This document shows positions 23,705-33,134 of a stretch of DNA of 64,000 nt, one piece after another. The notes below the pieces were generated by a model that worked only from the letters and a program-made list of their open reading frames with translations, was not told the origin of the DNA and ran no database searches. Source of the DNA: Nocardioides alkalitolerans DSM 16699 (lineage in GTDB: Bacteria > Actinomycetota > Actinomycetes > Propionibacteriales > Nocardioidaceae); NCBI RefSeq assembly GCF_000426525.1, contig NZ_AUFN01000013.1:186001-250000 (forward strand). Direction: 5' to 3'. Within the stretch, counting starts at the first letter, position 1. Each line of letters opens with the position of its first letter. A program made the translations under genes and the position numbers.

Positions 23705-24865
23705 ATGGGCAACCACCGAGCAGATCACCGCGGCCAGCGCCGTGGAGGCTCGGACCCCGCGACCCCGGACGTCCCTCGCACCACCCCCGGCAAGCGTGCC
23801 GCCCGCCCCGAGCCGCGCCGCCGCGCGAGCGCCCCGGAGGCCGCGGCCCCCGCCGAGGTCCTGACCCGCGAGACCCAGGTCCGCGAGCCCGTCGCCGCGC
23901 CGCGCGACCGTGGCCAGGAGATGCGGTTCGAGGACACGACGCAGTCGATCCCCGTCGTCACCGAGCACGACGTGCTCCCCACCACCTACGACGTGCGCGG
24001 CTTCGCAGCGGAGGACCGTGCCGCGCGCACGGCCGCCCGCAGTGCCGCCCAGGCCGGTCGCCGCCGTGCGGTCAAGGAGCCCCGCAGCACCCCGACGGCG
24101 TCGGGCCTCTTCCGTCCGCTGCTGCCCTCGGCCCCGGTCCTGGCCGGTGTCGCCGTGCTCGCGATCTCGACGGGCGGCGCCGTGACGGCGGCCGGTTCCG
24201 GCCCCCTCGCCCCCGAGGTCTCGTCGTCGACGGTCCAGCTCTCGGCGAGCAACGGCATGTCGGGCACGAGCACCTCGTCGCGCAGCGACCTGCTCGCCGA
24301 CCGCAACCGCGCCATCAGCCGCGACTCTGAGCGCGACGCGCTCGAGGACGCGGCCGACGAGGACGCTGCGATCGTCGAGGCGGAGGCCGCGGCCGAGCGT
24401 CGCAGCACCGCGATCGAGACCCTCGGCAACGCCGCCGAGGCCGAGGCCGCCCGCCTCGCGGAGAACCGCTGGGTCCTCCCGGTCGACAGCTACCGCATCA
24501 CCAACGTCTTCGGCCAGGCCGAGTCCTACTACTCGTCGGGCTACCACACCGGGCTCGACTTCGCCGCTCCGTCGGGCACCACCATCCGCGCGGTCGCGGG
24601 CGGCACGGTCACCGAGAGCGGCTACGACGGCAGCTACGGCAACAAGACCGTCATCACCCTCGAGGACGGCACGGAGATGTGGTACGCCCACCAGTCGTCC
24701 GTGGCCGTCGAGGTCGGCCAGACGGTCGCCTCCGGCGACGTCATCGGCTACGTCGGCTCCACGGGCAACAGCTCGGGCCCCCACCTCCACCTCGAGGTCC
24801 GCCCCGGCGCCGGTGACCCGGTCGACCCGCGCAGCGCGCTGATCAACAACGGCGTCACCCCCTGA
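23705..24865 (+). CDS. M23 family metallopeptidase, membrane-anchored cell-wall hydrolase
   Basis: The 386-aa protein has a long charged cytoplasmic or disordered N-terminus (about 1-135), one hydrophobic segment (APVLAGVAVLAISTGGAVTAA, about 140-162), a Glu/Ala-rich helical coiled stretch (about 200-255) and a C-terminal LytM domain. The zinc ligands are visible in YHTGLDF (HxxxD) and HLHLEV (HxH), with the glycine-rich core between them. Such enzymes cut peptidoglycan stem peptides, or, when inactive, activate amidases; the zinc site looks intact here. It stands alone, convergent with pcrA. Confidence 0.9.
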   Translation: MGNHRADHRGQRRGGSDPATPDVPRTTPGKRAARPEPRRRASAPEAAAPAEVLTRETQVREPVAAPRDRGQEMRFEDTTQSIPVVTEHDVLPTTYDVRGFAAEDRAARTAARSAAQAGRRRAVKEPRSTPTASGLFRPLLPSAPVLAGVAVLAISTGGAVTAAGSGPLAPEVSSSTVQLSASNGMSGTSTSSRSDLLADRNRAISRDSERDALEDAADEDAAIVEAEAAAERRSTAIETLGNAAEAEAARLAENRWVLPVDSYRITNVFGQAESYYSSGYHTGLDFAAPSGTTIRAVAGGTVTESGYDGSYGNKTVITLEDGTEMWYAHQSSVAVEVGQTVASGDVIGYVGSTGNSSGPHLHLEVRPGAGDPVDPRSALINNGVTP

Positions 24866-24905
24866 CGCTCGGCCGTCGCCGCGCCACCCTCCCCGCAGCA
24901 CTCCC

Positions 24906-24939
24906 CTGACGCACGCCCGGGCTCCCGGACGTGCGTCAG
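24906..24939. terminator. Bidirectional terminator between the M23 gene and pcrA
   Basis: CTGACGCACG (24906-24915) pairs with CGTGCGTCAG (24930-24939), with an inner CCGGG/CCCGG extension. The pcrA stop codon lies in the right arm. Confidence 0.8.
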
Positions 24940-27443
24940 AGCTTCTCGACGGGCGCGTAGCGCAGCAGCAGCCGCTTGACGCCGTCGGAGCCGAAGTCGA
25001 TCGAGGCGACCGACTTCTCCGCCGCCCCCTCGACCGTGACGACGGTGCCGAGCCCGAAGGTGTCGTGCTGGACCCGGTCGCCGGGAGCGAGGGACGGGAT
25101 CGGGCGTGCCGCCTTGGCCTTCTTCGCAGCGTCGGCGCGCGCGGCGGCCGCCGAGAAGTTGCGACGGCCTGCGGGCGTCGGCGCACCGAGCGCCGGCCGC
25201 GGGTCGGCCGAGGCCCAGCTGCTGCCCACGTCGGGGCGTGACCACGAGGTCTGGGCGGCCGCCGTACGGCGCCAGTCCACGAGGTCGACGGGCAGCTCGT
25301 CGAGGAAGCGGGAGGCCGGGTTGTGCGACGGCGCGCCCCAGGCGGACCGCACGACCGCGCGGGAGATGTAGAGCCGCTCCCGCGCGCGGGTCAGGCCGAC
25401 GTACGCGAGCCGCCGCTCCTCCTCCAGCTCGGACCGGTCGCCCAGGGCCCGCATGTGCGGGAAGACGCCGTCCTCGAGGCCCGTGAGGAACACGACGGGG
25501 AACTCGAGGCCCTTCGCCGTGTGGAGCGTCATGAGGGTGACGACGCCGACGTCCTCGCCGTCGGGGTCGGCGGGGATCTGGTCCGCGTCGGCGACCAGCG
25601 CCACCCGCTCCAGGAAGTCGCCGAGCCCGGGACGGACGGTGCCGGCCTCGACGTCGGTCGGGTCGGCGGACGGCCCGGCCTGCGGGTCGTCCGCGAACTC
25701 GCGGGCGACCGCCACCAGCTCGGCCAGGTTCTCGAGCCGGGTCTCGTCCTGCGGGTCGTCGGAGGCCTCGAGGTCGGCGAGGTAGCCGGAGCGGTCGAGC
25801 GCCGCCTCGAGGATGACGTCGGGCCGCTCGTCGGCCGCCACCATCTGCTGCAGCTCCTCGACCACGTCGACGAACGAGCGGATCGCGTTGACCGACCGGG
25901 TCGCGATGCCGTCGGCGCGGTGGGCGACCCGCAGGGCCTCCCAGTACGTCGTGCCCTCGCGCGCCGCGAGCGCGGCGACGCAGGCCTGGGCCCGGTCGCC
26001 GATGCCGCGCTTGGGGGTGTTCACGACGCGCCGCAGCGACACCTCGTCGGCCGGGTTGGCGAGCATCCGCAGGTAGCCGAGGGCGTCGCGGACCTCGCGC
26101 CGCTCGTAGAAGCGCACACCGCCGACGACCTTGTAGGGCAGCCCGACCCGCACGAAGATCTCCTCGAACACGCGCGACTGCGCGTTCGTGCGGTAGAAGA
26201 CGGCGACGTCGCCCGGACGCACGCCGTGGTCGTCGGTGAGCTTGTCGACCTCCTCGGCCACGAAGCGGGCCTCGTCGTGCTCGTCGTCGCCGACGTAGCC
26301 CACGATGCGCTCCCCGTCGCCCGCGTCGGACCACAGCCGCTTCGGCTTGCGGCCCTCGTTGTTGCCGATGACCGCGTTGGCGGCGGTGAGGATCGTCTGG
26401 GTCGAGCGGTAGTTCTGCTCGAGCAGGATCGTCGAGGCGTTCGGGAAGTCCTGCTCGAAGTCGAGGATGTTGCGGATGTTGGCGCCCCGGAACGCGTAGA
26501 TCGACTGGTCGGCGTCACCGACGACCATCAGCTCGCTCGGACCGACCCGCTCGCCGGCGGAGCCCCCGACGTCGCCCGGCACGGGCGTCGCGGAGTCGCG
26601 GGCCGCCTCGGGGTCGTCGGCGCAGAGCTGGTGGATGAGGGCGTACTGCGCGTGGTTGGTGTCCTGGTACTCGTCGACGAGCACGTGGCGGAACCGGCGG
26701 CGGTAGACCTCCCGCACCTCCGGGTAGCCCTGCAGCAGGTGCACCGTCGTCATGATGATGTCGTCGAAGTCGAGCGCGTTGGCGTCGCGCAGGCGGCGCT
26801 GGTACGACGTGTACGCCGCGGCGTACGTCTCCTCGAGGTGGTTGGAGGCGTCGGCGGTGGCGGCCTCGGGGTCGCGCAGCTCGTTCTTCGCGTTCGACAC
26901 CCAGTTGAGCACCGCCCGGGGCTGGTAGCGCTTCGGGTCGAGGTCGAGGTCGTTGAGCACCAGCGACATGAGCCGCTGCGAGTCGGCGGAGTCGTAGATC
27001 GAGAAGCTCGAGGAGAACCCGACGCGGTCGATCTCCTTGCGCAGGATGCGCACGCACGCCGAGTGGAACGTCGAGACCCACATGATGCGCGCCCGCCGGC
27101 CGACGAGCTGCTCGACGCGCTCCTTCATCTCGGCCGCGGCCTTGTTGGTGAAGGTGATCGCGAGGATCGAGCCCGGGTGGGCGCGCCGCTCGGTGACGAG
27201 CCAGGCGATGCGGCGGGTGAGCACCCGGGTCTTGCCCGAGCCGGCGCCGGCGACGACGAGCAGGGGGGCACCGGCGTGCACGACGGCGGCGCGCTGGGGG
27301 TCGTTGAGGCCGTCGAGGAGCTCGTCGGCGCGGCGCTGGCGGTCGGCCGCGGAGGACGCCTCGGAGGCCTGCTCGGCGCCCCGACGGGCGGTGTCGGGGG
27401 CGGAGAGGTGCTCGAGGCCGGGGATCACGGAGGAGGAGGACAT
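24936..27443 (-). CDS. pcrA: ATP-dependent DNA helicase PcrA/UvrD
   Basis: This SF1A 3'-5' helicase acts in nucleotide excision repair and replication restart. The 835-aa protein has Walker A (APLLVVAGAGSGKTRVLTRR), the DEYQDTNHAQY box, motif III (MVVGDADQSIYAFRGA), motif IV (TILLEQNYRST) and late motifs VTLMTLHTAKGLEFPVVFL and RRLAYVGLTRARERLYI. The C-terminus ends with the Tudor-like RNA-polymerase contact region (LAPGDRVQHDTFGLGTVV). There is a short Gly/Ala-rich insertion before motif III (PGDVGGSAGERVGPS). The ATG at 27443 starts MSSSSVIPGLEHLS; the frame upstream is non-coding. Confidence 0.96.
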   Translation of the reverse strand: MSSSSVIPGLEHLSAPDTARRGAEQASEASSAADRQRRADELLDGLNDPQRAAVVHAGAPLLVVAGAGSGKTRVLTRRIAWLVTERRAHPGSILAITFTNKAAAEMKERVEQLVGRRARIMWVSTFHSACVRILRKEIDRVGFSSSFSIYDSADSQRLMSLVLNDLDLDPKRYQPRAVLNWVSNAKNELRDPEAATADASNHLEETYAAAYTSYQRRLRDANALDFDDIIMTTVHLLQGYPEVREVYRRRFRHVLVDEYQDTNHAQYALIHQLCADDPEAARDSATPVPGDVGGSAGERVGPSELMVVGDADQSIYAFRGANIRNILDFEQDFPNASTILLEQNYRSTQTILTAANAVIGNNEGRKPKRLWSDAGDGERIVGYVGDDEHDEARFVAEEVDKLTDDHGVRPGDVAVFYRTNAQSRVFEEIFVRVGLPYKVVGGVRFYERREVRDALGYLRMLANPADEVSLRRVVNTPKRGIGDRAQACVAALAAREGTTYWEALRVAHRADGIATRSVNAIRSFVDVVEELQQMVAADERPDVILEAALDRSGYLADLEASDDPQDETRLENLAELVAVAREFADDPQAGPSADPTDVEAGTVRPGLGDFLERVALVADADQIPADPDGEDVGVVTLMTLHTAKGLEFPVVFLTGLEDGVFPHMRALGDRSELEEERRLAYVGLTRARERLYISRAVVRSAWGAPSHNPASRFLDELPVDLVDWRRTAAAQTSWSRPDVGSSWASADPRPALGAPTPAGRRNFSAAAARADAAKKAKAARPIPSLAPGDRVQHDTFGLGTVVTVEGAAEKSVASIDFGSDGVKRLLLRYAPVEKL

Positions 27444-27484
27444 CGCACCCGACAGGGTACGTGGCCCCACCGTCAGCGGGACCG

Positions 27485-27847
27485 TCAGGCGAACGTGTGG
27501 GTGGGTGACCAGAACAGGGCCACCGCGACGTTCGCGACGCTCAGCACCAGCAGCCCGAAGAAGAGGCCGTCGGGGATCCGCGGCTTGCGGGCGTTGGCCA
27601 TCACGAGCACGAGCAGCACCAGCGCGACGGCGAACTTCACCGCGATCTTCGCGTGGTCGAGGCTCGCGTCCTCCGCCTCCAGCACGCCGACGAGGAGGAT
27701 GCCGGACACGAAGGCCGTGCCGATGCCGTCGCGGACGGTCGCCGTCACCCGCTTCTCGGGGTCGCGCACCTGCGCGAGCAGTCCCCCGACGAGCGCGGCG
27801 AAGCCGAGGACGTGCACGAGCAGCAGGACGAGGCGGACGGTCTCCAC
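27485..27847 (-). CDS. Small four-helix membrane protein
   Basis: The 120-aa protein has four hydrophobic segments: VRLVLLLVHVLGFAALVGGL, IGTAFVSGILLVGVL, FAVALVLLVLVMANA, and LLVLSVANVAVALFW. It starts 41 bp upstream of pcrA on the same strand. I know of no function; similar short membrane proteins are common in actinobacteria. The start ATG is within 10 bp of the end of the GAF regulator gene, so a joint transcript is possible. Confidence 0.7.
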   Translation of the reverse strand: METVRLVLLLVHVLGFAALVGGLLAQVRDPEKRVTATVRDGIGTAFVSGILLVGVLEAEDASLDHAKIAVKFAVALVLLVLVMANARKPRIPDGLFFGLLVLSVANVAVALFWSPTHTFA

Positions 27848-27856
27848 GGCCGCATC

Positions 27857-29047
27857 CTAGGGGGCGCGGCGGACGGAGACCTCGACTCCCGGCGCGATCC
27901 GGTACGGCGCGGTGACCAGGAGCGCCCCGAGCGCCCGCCGCATCCGCGAGATCTCGGCGCGCACGGTGACCTCGTGCGTCGCGTCGCCGTACAGGGCGCG
28001 GCTGAGCGCGGCCGGGGTCAGGCCCTCGGCACCGGCCTCCACGAGGCGCAGGAGGATGTCGGCGTGGCGCCGGCTGAGCGCGAGGCGCCACGGCGCCGTC
28101 CCGGAGGTCACCTCCAGCACGGGCTCGAGCCCGGCGACGTCGAGCACCGCGAGGAGGCGTCGCTCGCCGCCCGCCGGTCGCACCAGCCAGCCGCCGTCGA
28201 GCCGCTCGGGCACGCAGACCCCGAGCCCGGGCACCGCCAGCGTCATCTCGGGCTGCGGGGCGGCGATGCGGTCGCGGACGGCGATGCCGGACCGGTGGGC
28301 GACCCAGCCGTCGTCGTCGACGACGAGCAGCGGCCCCGAGGTCGTGCCGATGACGTGCTCGCTGGCCCGGCGCAGACGCTCGAGCCGCTCCGCGTGCAGC
28401 TGGGCGAGGCGCGACTCGGCGAGGCGCACGGCGGTCTCGACCAGGGCCGTGATCGCCGGGTGCAGCGTGAGGGCGGGGCCGCTGACGTCGACGACCCCGA
28501 GGAGCTCGCCGGTGCGCGGGTCGTGGAGCGGTGCGGCGGTGCAGTACCAGGGGTGCTGCTGGGCCTCGAAGTGCTCGGCGGAGAAGAGCTGCACGGGCGC
28601 CTGCTCGGCGATCGCCGTGCCGATGGCGTTGGTGCCGACCTGGCCCTCCGTCCACAACGCACCCTCGGAGAAGCCCAGCCCGTCGGCGCGGCGGCGTACC
28701 GACGAGGCACCCTCGCGCCACAGGATGACGCCGTCCGCGTCGGTGACGACCAGCAGGAACCGGGAGGCGTCGGCGACGCTCGTCAGCGCCCGGCGCAGGT
28801 CGTCGATCACCCACGCCAGCGGCGTCGCGCGGCGCCGCTCCACCTCGGTGCGGGCCAGGGGGTCGCGCGCACCGGCGCCGTCCGGGTCGAGGCCGAGCTC
28901 GATCATGCGGCGCCAGGAGCGGGCCACGACCGCTCGCGGGCGCCCCGGCGACCGGGCGCCGCCGAGCACCGCGTCGTGGATGCGCCGCAGCTCCCGGGCG
29001 TGCACCGAGAGGTCGGTGCCGGGCTCGACCGCGCTGAAGCCGCCCAC
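27857..29047 (-). CDS. GAF-domain transcriptional regulator
   Basis: The 396-aa protein has an AcoR-like N-terminus (ARSWRRMIELGLDPDG), a GAF-type sensor (about 95-220, including GFSEGALWTEGQVGTNAIGTAIAE and HPWYCTAAPLHD), and a C-terminal winged-helix-like region (LSRRHADILLRLVEAGAEGL through EISRMRRALGALL). There is no AAA+ sigma-54 domain, so it should act with sigma-70 type polymerase. Such N-termini are common on regulators next to dehydrogenases and monooxygenases. The GTG start at 29047 follows GGAGGG. It is divergent from the monooxygenase gene, which it probably controls. Confidence 0.85.
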   Translation of the reverse strand: MGGFSAVEPGTDLSVHARELRRIHDAVLGGARSPGRPRAVVARSWRRMIELGLDPDGAGARDPLARTEVERRRATPLAWVIDDLRRALTSVADASRFLLVVTDADGVILWREGASSVRRRADGLGFSEGALWTEGQVGTNAIGTAIAEQAPVQLFSAEHFEAQQHPWYCTAAPLHDPRTGELLGVVDVSGPALTLHPAITALVETAVRLAESRLAQLHAERLERLRRASEHVIGTTSGPLLVVDDDGWVAHRSGIAVRDRIAAPQPEMTLAVPGLGVCVPERLDGGWLVRPAGGERRLLAVLDVAGLEPVLEVTSGTAPWRLALSRRHADILLRLVEAGAEGLTPAALSRALYGDATHEVTVRAEISRMRRALGALLVTAPYRIAPGVEVSVRRAP

Positions 29048-29197
29048 GAGCCCTCCCTCCGCGCGCCGGCCGTCGTGCGACGACCTCGGCCGAGCATAGG
29101 CACGCGCGTGACCCACGTCACGTGCAACGCTGCGCAACCCTTCTCCCCACGCGGGGCCGGGTGTGTGCTCACGGCTATCCGACACCGAGGAGTGAGC

Positions 29198-31036
29198 ATG
29201 ACGCAGACCGTCGACCGCCCGACCAGCGAGACCGAGCCCGGCGACCCCACCGCCCGCGCCGAGCGCTGGTTCGCCGACCTCGAGGCCGCCCTGCGGGCGC
29301 GCGACGTCGCCGCCGCCACCGCCTGCTTCGGCACCGCGAGCTTCTGGCGCGACCTCGTCGCCTTCTCGTGGAACCTGCACACCGTCGAGGGCCGTGAGGG
29401 CGTCGCGGGCCTGCTCGAGGCGAACCTCGACCGCACCGACCCCACCGGGTTCGCGCTGGAGGAGCCGGCCACCGAGGACGGCGGCGTGATCACCGCCTGG
29501 TTCGTCTTCGAGACCGGGGTGGGCCGCGGGCGCGGGCTGGTGCGCCTGCGCGAGGAGGACGGCGCGCTCGTCGCCTGGACCTTCCTCACCACCCTCTACG
29601 AGCTCAAGGGCCACGAGGAGCCCCGCGGCACCCGACGCCCGCCCGGCGCCGAGCACGGAGCGACCAGGAGCCGTCGGACGTGGTCGGAGCAGCGGCAGGC
29701 CGAGGCCGAGTCGCTCGGCTCGACGACGCAGCCCTACGTGCTCGTCATCGGCGGCGGCCAGGGCGGCATCGCGCTCGGGGCCCGCCTGCGACAGCTCGGC
29801 GTGCCCAGCCTCGTCATCGACAAGCACCCGCGCCCCGGCGACCAGTGGCGCGGTCGCTACAAGTCGCTGTGCCTCCACGACCCGGTCTGGTACGACCACC
29901 TGCCCTACCTGAAGTTCCCCGACAACTGGCCGGTGTTCGCCCCGAAGGACAAGGTCGCGGACTGGCTGGAGTTCTACACCTCGGTCATGGAGGTGCCCTA
30001 CTGGTCGTCGACCACGGCGAGCTCGGCGTCGTACTCGCCCGAGACCGGCACGTGGACGGTCGAGGTCGAGCGCGAGGGGCAGCCCCTGACGCTCACGCCC
30101 ACCCAGGTCGTGCTCGCCACCGGCATGTCGGGCAAGCCGAACGTGCCCACGCTGCCCGGCCAGGACGTCTTCCGCGGCGACCAGCACCACTCGTCGGCCC
30201 ACCCGGGACCCGACGCGTACGCCGGCAAGAAGGTCGTCGTCATCGGCTCCAACAACTCGGCCTTCGACATCTGCGGGGCGCTGTGGGAGCACGACGCCGA
30301 CGTGACCATGGTGCAGCGCAGCTCGACGCACATCGTGAAGTCGGCGTCCCTGATGGAGCACGGCCTGGGCGACCTCTACTCGGAGCGGGCGCTCGCGGCG
30401 GGGGTCACCACCGAGAAGGCGGACCTGATCTTCGCCTCGCTCCCCTACCGGATCATGCACGAGTTCCAGATCCCGGCGTACCAGAAGATGGCCGAGGTCG
30501 ACAAGGACTTCTACGACCGCCTCGAGGCCGCCGGCTTCGACCACGACTGGGGCGACGACGGCTCCGGGCTGTTCATGAAGTACCTGCGGCGCGGCTCGGG
30601 CTACTACATCGACGTGGGCTCCGCCGAGCTCGTCGCCGACGGCCAGGTCAAGCTCGCCCACGGCCAGGTCGACCACCTGACCGAGGACTCCGTCGTGCTC
30701 GCCGACGGCACCGAGCTGCCCGCCGACCTCGTCGTCTACGCCACCGGCTACGGCTCGATGAACGGGTGGGCTGCCGACCTCATCTCCCCCGAGGTGGCCG
30801 ACACGGTGGGCAAGGTGTGGGGCCTCGGCTCCGACACCACCAAGGACCCCGGCCCGTGGGAGGGCGAGCAGCGCAACATGTGGAAGCCGACGCAGCAGGA
30901 GAACCTCTGGTTCCACGGCGGCAACCTGCACCAGTCGCGCCACTACTCGCTCTACCTGGCGCTCCAGCTCAAGGCGCGCTTCGAGGGCATCCCGACGCCC
31001 GTCCACGCCCTCGCACCCGTGCACCACACGAGCTGA
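29198..31036 (+). CDS. Flavin-containing monooxygenase with N-terminal SnoaL-like domain
   Basis: The 612-aa protein has an N-terminal NTF2/SnoaL-like domain (about 15-140, ARAERWFADLEAALRARDVA onward) followed by a flavin monooxygenase. The FAD site is VLVIGGGQGGIALGARL, the NADPH site is VVVIGSNNSAFDICGAL, and an FMO-like fingerprint FRGDQHHSSAH lies between. The ATG at 29198 follows GAGGAG. FMOs oxygenate soft nucleophiles or ketones; the substrate is unknown. The divergent GAF regulator suggests induction by a small aromatic or ketone compound. Confidence 0.88.
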   Translation: MTQTVDRPTSETEPGDPTARAERWFADLEAALRARDVAAATACFGTASFWRDLVAFSWNLHTVEGREGVAGLLEANLDRTDPTGFALEEPATEDGGVITAWFVFETGVGRGRGLVRLREEDGALVAWTFLTTLYELKGHEEPRGTRRPPGAEHGATRSRRTWSEQRQAEAESLGSTTQPYVLVIGGGQGGIALGARLRQLGVPSLVIDKHPRPGDQWRGRYKSLCLHDPVWYDHLPYLKFPDNWPVFAPKDKVADWLEFYTSVMEVPYWSSTTASSASYSPETGTWTVEVEREGQPLTLTPTQVVLATGMSGKPNVPTLPGQDVFRGDQHHSSAHPGPDAYAGKKVVVIGSNNSAFDICGALWEHDADVTMVQRSSTHIVKSASLMEHGLGDLYSERALAAGVTTEKADLIFASLPYRIMHEFQIPAYQKMAEVDKDFYDRLEAAGFDHDWGDDGSGLFMKYLRRGSGYYIDVGSAELVADGQVKLAHGQVDHLTEDSVVLADGTELPADLVVYATGYGSMNGWAADLISPEVADTVGKVWGLGSDTTKDPGPWEGEQRNMWKPTQQENLWFHGGNLHQSRHYSLYLALQLKARFEGIPTPVHALAPVHHTS

Positions 31037-31044
31037 CGGCTCGG

Positions 31045-31062
31045 CCCGGGGCGACCCCCGGG
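31045..31062. terminator. Hairpin between the monooxygenase and universal stress genes
   Basis: CCCGGGG (31045-31051) and CCCCGGG (31056-31062) form a short stem between two convergent genes. It may terminate both; it is weaker than the other terminators here. Confidence 0.45.
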
Positions 31063-31072
31063 GCGCCCGGCC

Positions 31073-31546
31073 CTACTTCTTGCGACTGGGGGCCGGGCGT
31101 ACGACGAGCACCGGGCACGGCGCGTACTGCTGCACGCGCTGGGCGGTGCTGCCCAGCATCACCCGGTCGCTCAGGCCGCGCCCGCCGCTGGCGACCACGA
31201 CGAGACCGGCGTCGAGCTGCTCGGCGGCCTTGATGATCTCGTTGGCGGGCGAGCCGCTGCGGATCTTCTTGTGCACCTTCGGCCCCCAGCCGGCGAAGAC
31301 GTCGGCGATGACCTCGATCGAGGCCTTGGCCGCGTCACGGAAGCTCGCGACCGACGACGGCGACCCGGCGTCCTTCCTGCGGGGGCCGGAGAGCTCGTCG
31401 ACGAACGAGACGGCCGCCAGGGGCCGGACCACGGCGAGGACCGTGACGTCGCTGATCGCCTCGGGCGCGGCGAGGGAGCGCAGGTGCTTCGCGGCGGCCA
31501 GCGACTGCTTCGACCCGTCGGTCGCGATGACGACGTGCATGCTCAC
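31073..31546 (-). CDS. Universal stress protein, UspA family
   Basis: The 157-aa protein is a single Usp domain with the ATP-binding signature GGRGLSDRVMLGSTAQRV (G-x2-G-x9-G-S/T pattern) and PCPVLVV at the end. Usp proteins bind ATP and aid survival of stress by mostly unknown means. The start is GTG 31546, which overlaps the APC permease stop as GTGA; an ATG lies two codons later. AGGAGG precedes it. Translational coupling suggests it works with, or regulates, the upstream permease, as in other Usp-transporter pairs. Confidence 0.9.
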   Translation of the reverse strand: MSMHVVIATDGSKQSLAAAKHLRSLAAPEAISDVTVLAVVRPLAAVSFVDELSGPRRKDAGSPSSVASFRDAAKASIEVIADVFAGWGPKVHKKIRSGSPANEIIKAAEQLDAGLVVVASGGRGLSDRVMLGSTAQRVQQYAPCPVLVVRPAPSRKK

Positions 31547-33015
31547 AGCTCCTCCTCCTCGTCACGCGCGGAGCCGGTCGGGGCACGCCCCGGCGGCGGG
31601 GTGGTCTCGCCGGTACGGCCGACCAGCTTCTCCACGGTGTACAGCACCAGCCCGAGGGCCAGCAGGCCCGCGCACCAGAAGAGCGACGTCGGGTCGTCGA
31701 CCACGACGTACACCAGCAGCGCGAGGTTGCCGACGACGCCGATCACGAGCAGCGGGGTCGGGGCGCGGAACGAGTCCGGCGGCCGCTCGTCGCGGCGCAG
31801 CACGAACGCCGCCACGATCACCAGCGCGTAGATGAAGAGGGTGAAGACGACGGTGACGGTGGCGAGCCGCTCGACGACCCCGCTGGAGCCGCCGATGCCC
31901 GCGGCGTCGAGGGTGTGGCCGACGACGAGCAGCGTGGTGACGACGAGGGCGGAGAAGACCAGCGCGACCCAGGGGCTGCGGCGGGCGGCGTGCACCTTGG
32001 CGAAGAACCCGGGCACGACGTCCTCGCGGGCCATCCCGTAGAGGATGCGCGACTGGGTGACAAGGGCGACCAGGGTCGTGTTGGTGATCGCCACCATCGC
32101 CACGATGGCGAAGATCGTGGTCATCACGCCGACGGGCACCGGGATGATGTCGGCCTTGATCACCTCGAGCAGCGCCGCGTCCGAGCTGGCGAGCGTGTCG
32201 ATCGGCACCGTGAGGGCCGCGGTCATCGCGACGATCACGTAGATGATGCCGGCGCCGACCATGCCGCCGATGAGGGCGCGGGGGAAGTTGCGGGCCGGGT
32301 CGATGGTCTCCTCGGCGACGTTGGCGGCGTTCTCGAAGCCGGTCATGGCGAAGAACGCGAGCGCGACGCCGGCGACGACCGCGAAGATCGGGCTGCCGTC
32401 CGTGTCGAACTCGAGCAGCACCGAGAAGTCCGCCTCGCCGCGGCTGACGTAGACGATGCCGATGAGCACCACGACGGCCAGGCCGGCGACCTCGACGAAC
32501 GTCATCACCATGTTGGCGATGACCGACTCCGTGATGCCGATGAAGTTCACGACCGCGAGCGCGGCGATGAAGATGACCGAGATGAGCAGCGGGGGCGGCA
32601 GCTCCCAGACCTGCGCGAAGTACGACGAGAAGCCCGTCGCCAGCGAGCCGGCGGCCGCGAACGTCGCCGACAGCATGCAGATGGTGACGAGGAACGTGAG
32701 GAACGGGTTGCGGAAGGCCTTGCTCACGTAGAGGGCGGCGCCCGCGGCCTGCGGGTGCTTGGTGACGAGCTCGGCGTAGGCGAGGCCGGTGAGGGTCGCC
32801 ACGGTCACGCCGGCGAGGAACGCCATCCAGAACGCGCCGCCGACGGCGGCCGCGACGGCGCCGATGAGCACGTAGATGCCGGAGCCCAGCACGTCGCCGA
32901 GCACGTAGAAGAAGAGCAGCCTGCCGGAGATGGACCGCTGCAGGTTCTCGTCGTCGTCGAGCTCCCTGGCGCGTTCGAGGGCCTTCTCGTGGGCGAGGTC
33001 GGGTGCGTCGGTCAT
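31543..33015 (-). CDS. APC superfamily amino-acid permease
   Basis: The 490-aa protein has twelve predicted transmembrane helices. It begins with a hydrophilic segment rich in Glu/Asp and then LLFFYVLGDVLGSGIYVLIG, the first-helix motif of amino acid-polyamine-organocation carriers with the unwound GSGIY. A hydrophilic C-terminus ends DEEEEL. The substrate is probably an amino acid or amine; it cannot be fixed from sequence. The ATG at 33015 follows GGAAGGC. It is coupled to the Usp gene by a 4-nt overlap. Confidence 0.9.
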   Translation of the reverse strand: MTDAPDLAHEKALERARELDDDENLQRSISGRLLFFYVLGDVLGSGIYVLIGAVAAAVGGAFWMAFLAGVTVATLTGLAYAELVTKHPQAAGAALYVSKAFRNPFLTFLVTICMLSATFAAAGSLATGFSSYFAQVWELPPPLLISVIFIAALAVVNFIGITESVIANMVMTFVEVAGLAVVVLIGIVYVSRGEADFSVLLEFDTDGSPIFAVVAGVALAFFAMTGFENAANVAEETIDPARNFPRALIGGMVGAGIIYVIVAMTAALTVPIDTLASSDAALLEVIKADIIPVPVGVMTTIFAIVAMVAITNTTLVALVTQSRILYGMAREDVVPGFFAKVHAARRSPWVALVFSALVVTTLLVVGHTLDAAGIGGSSGVVERLATVTVVFTLFIYALVIVAAFVLRRDERPPDSFRAPTPLLVIGVVGNLALLVYVVVDDPTSLFWCAGLLALGLVLYTVEKLVGRTGETTPPPGRAPTGSARDEEEEL

Positions 33016-33134
33016 GCGCTGCCTTCCGAGAGTCTGCGGGCGGGAAGGTACCCACCGGCGGGCGCAACCACCGTCCGTCGTCCGCAGGGTGCACCACAGA
33101 ACCCGCCCCCGCGGGGCCTGTCAACCGCGGCGGC

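Noticed and set aside
24748..28814. Long minus-strand frames extending upstream of pcrA
   Set aside because: Upstream translation loses family character before the ATG at 27443; it is only open because of high GC.
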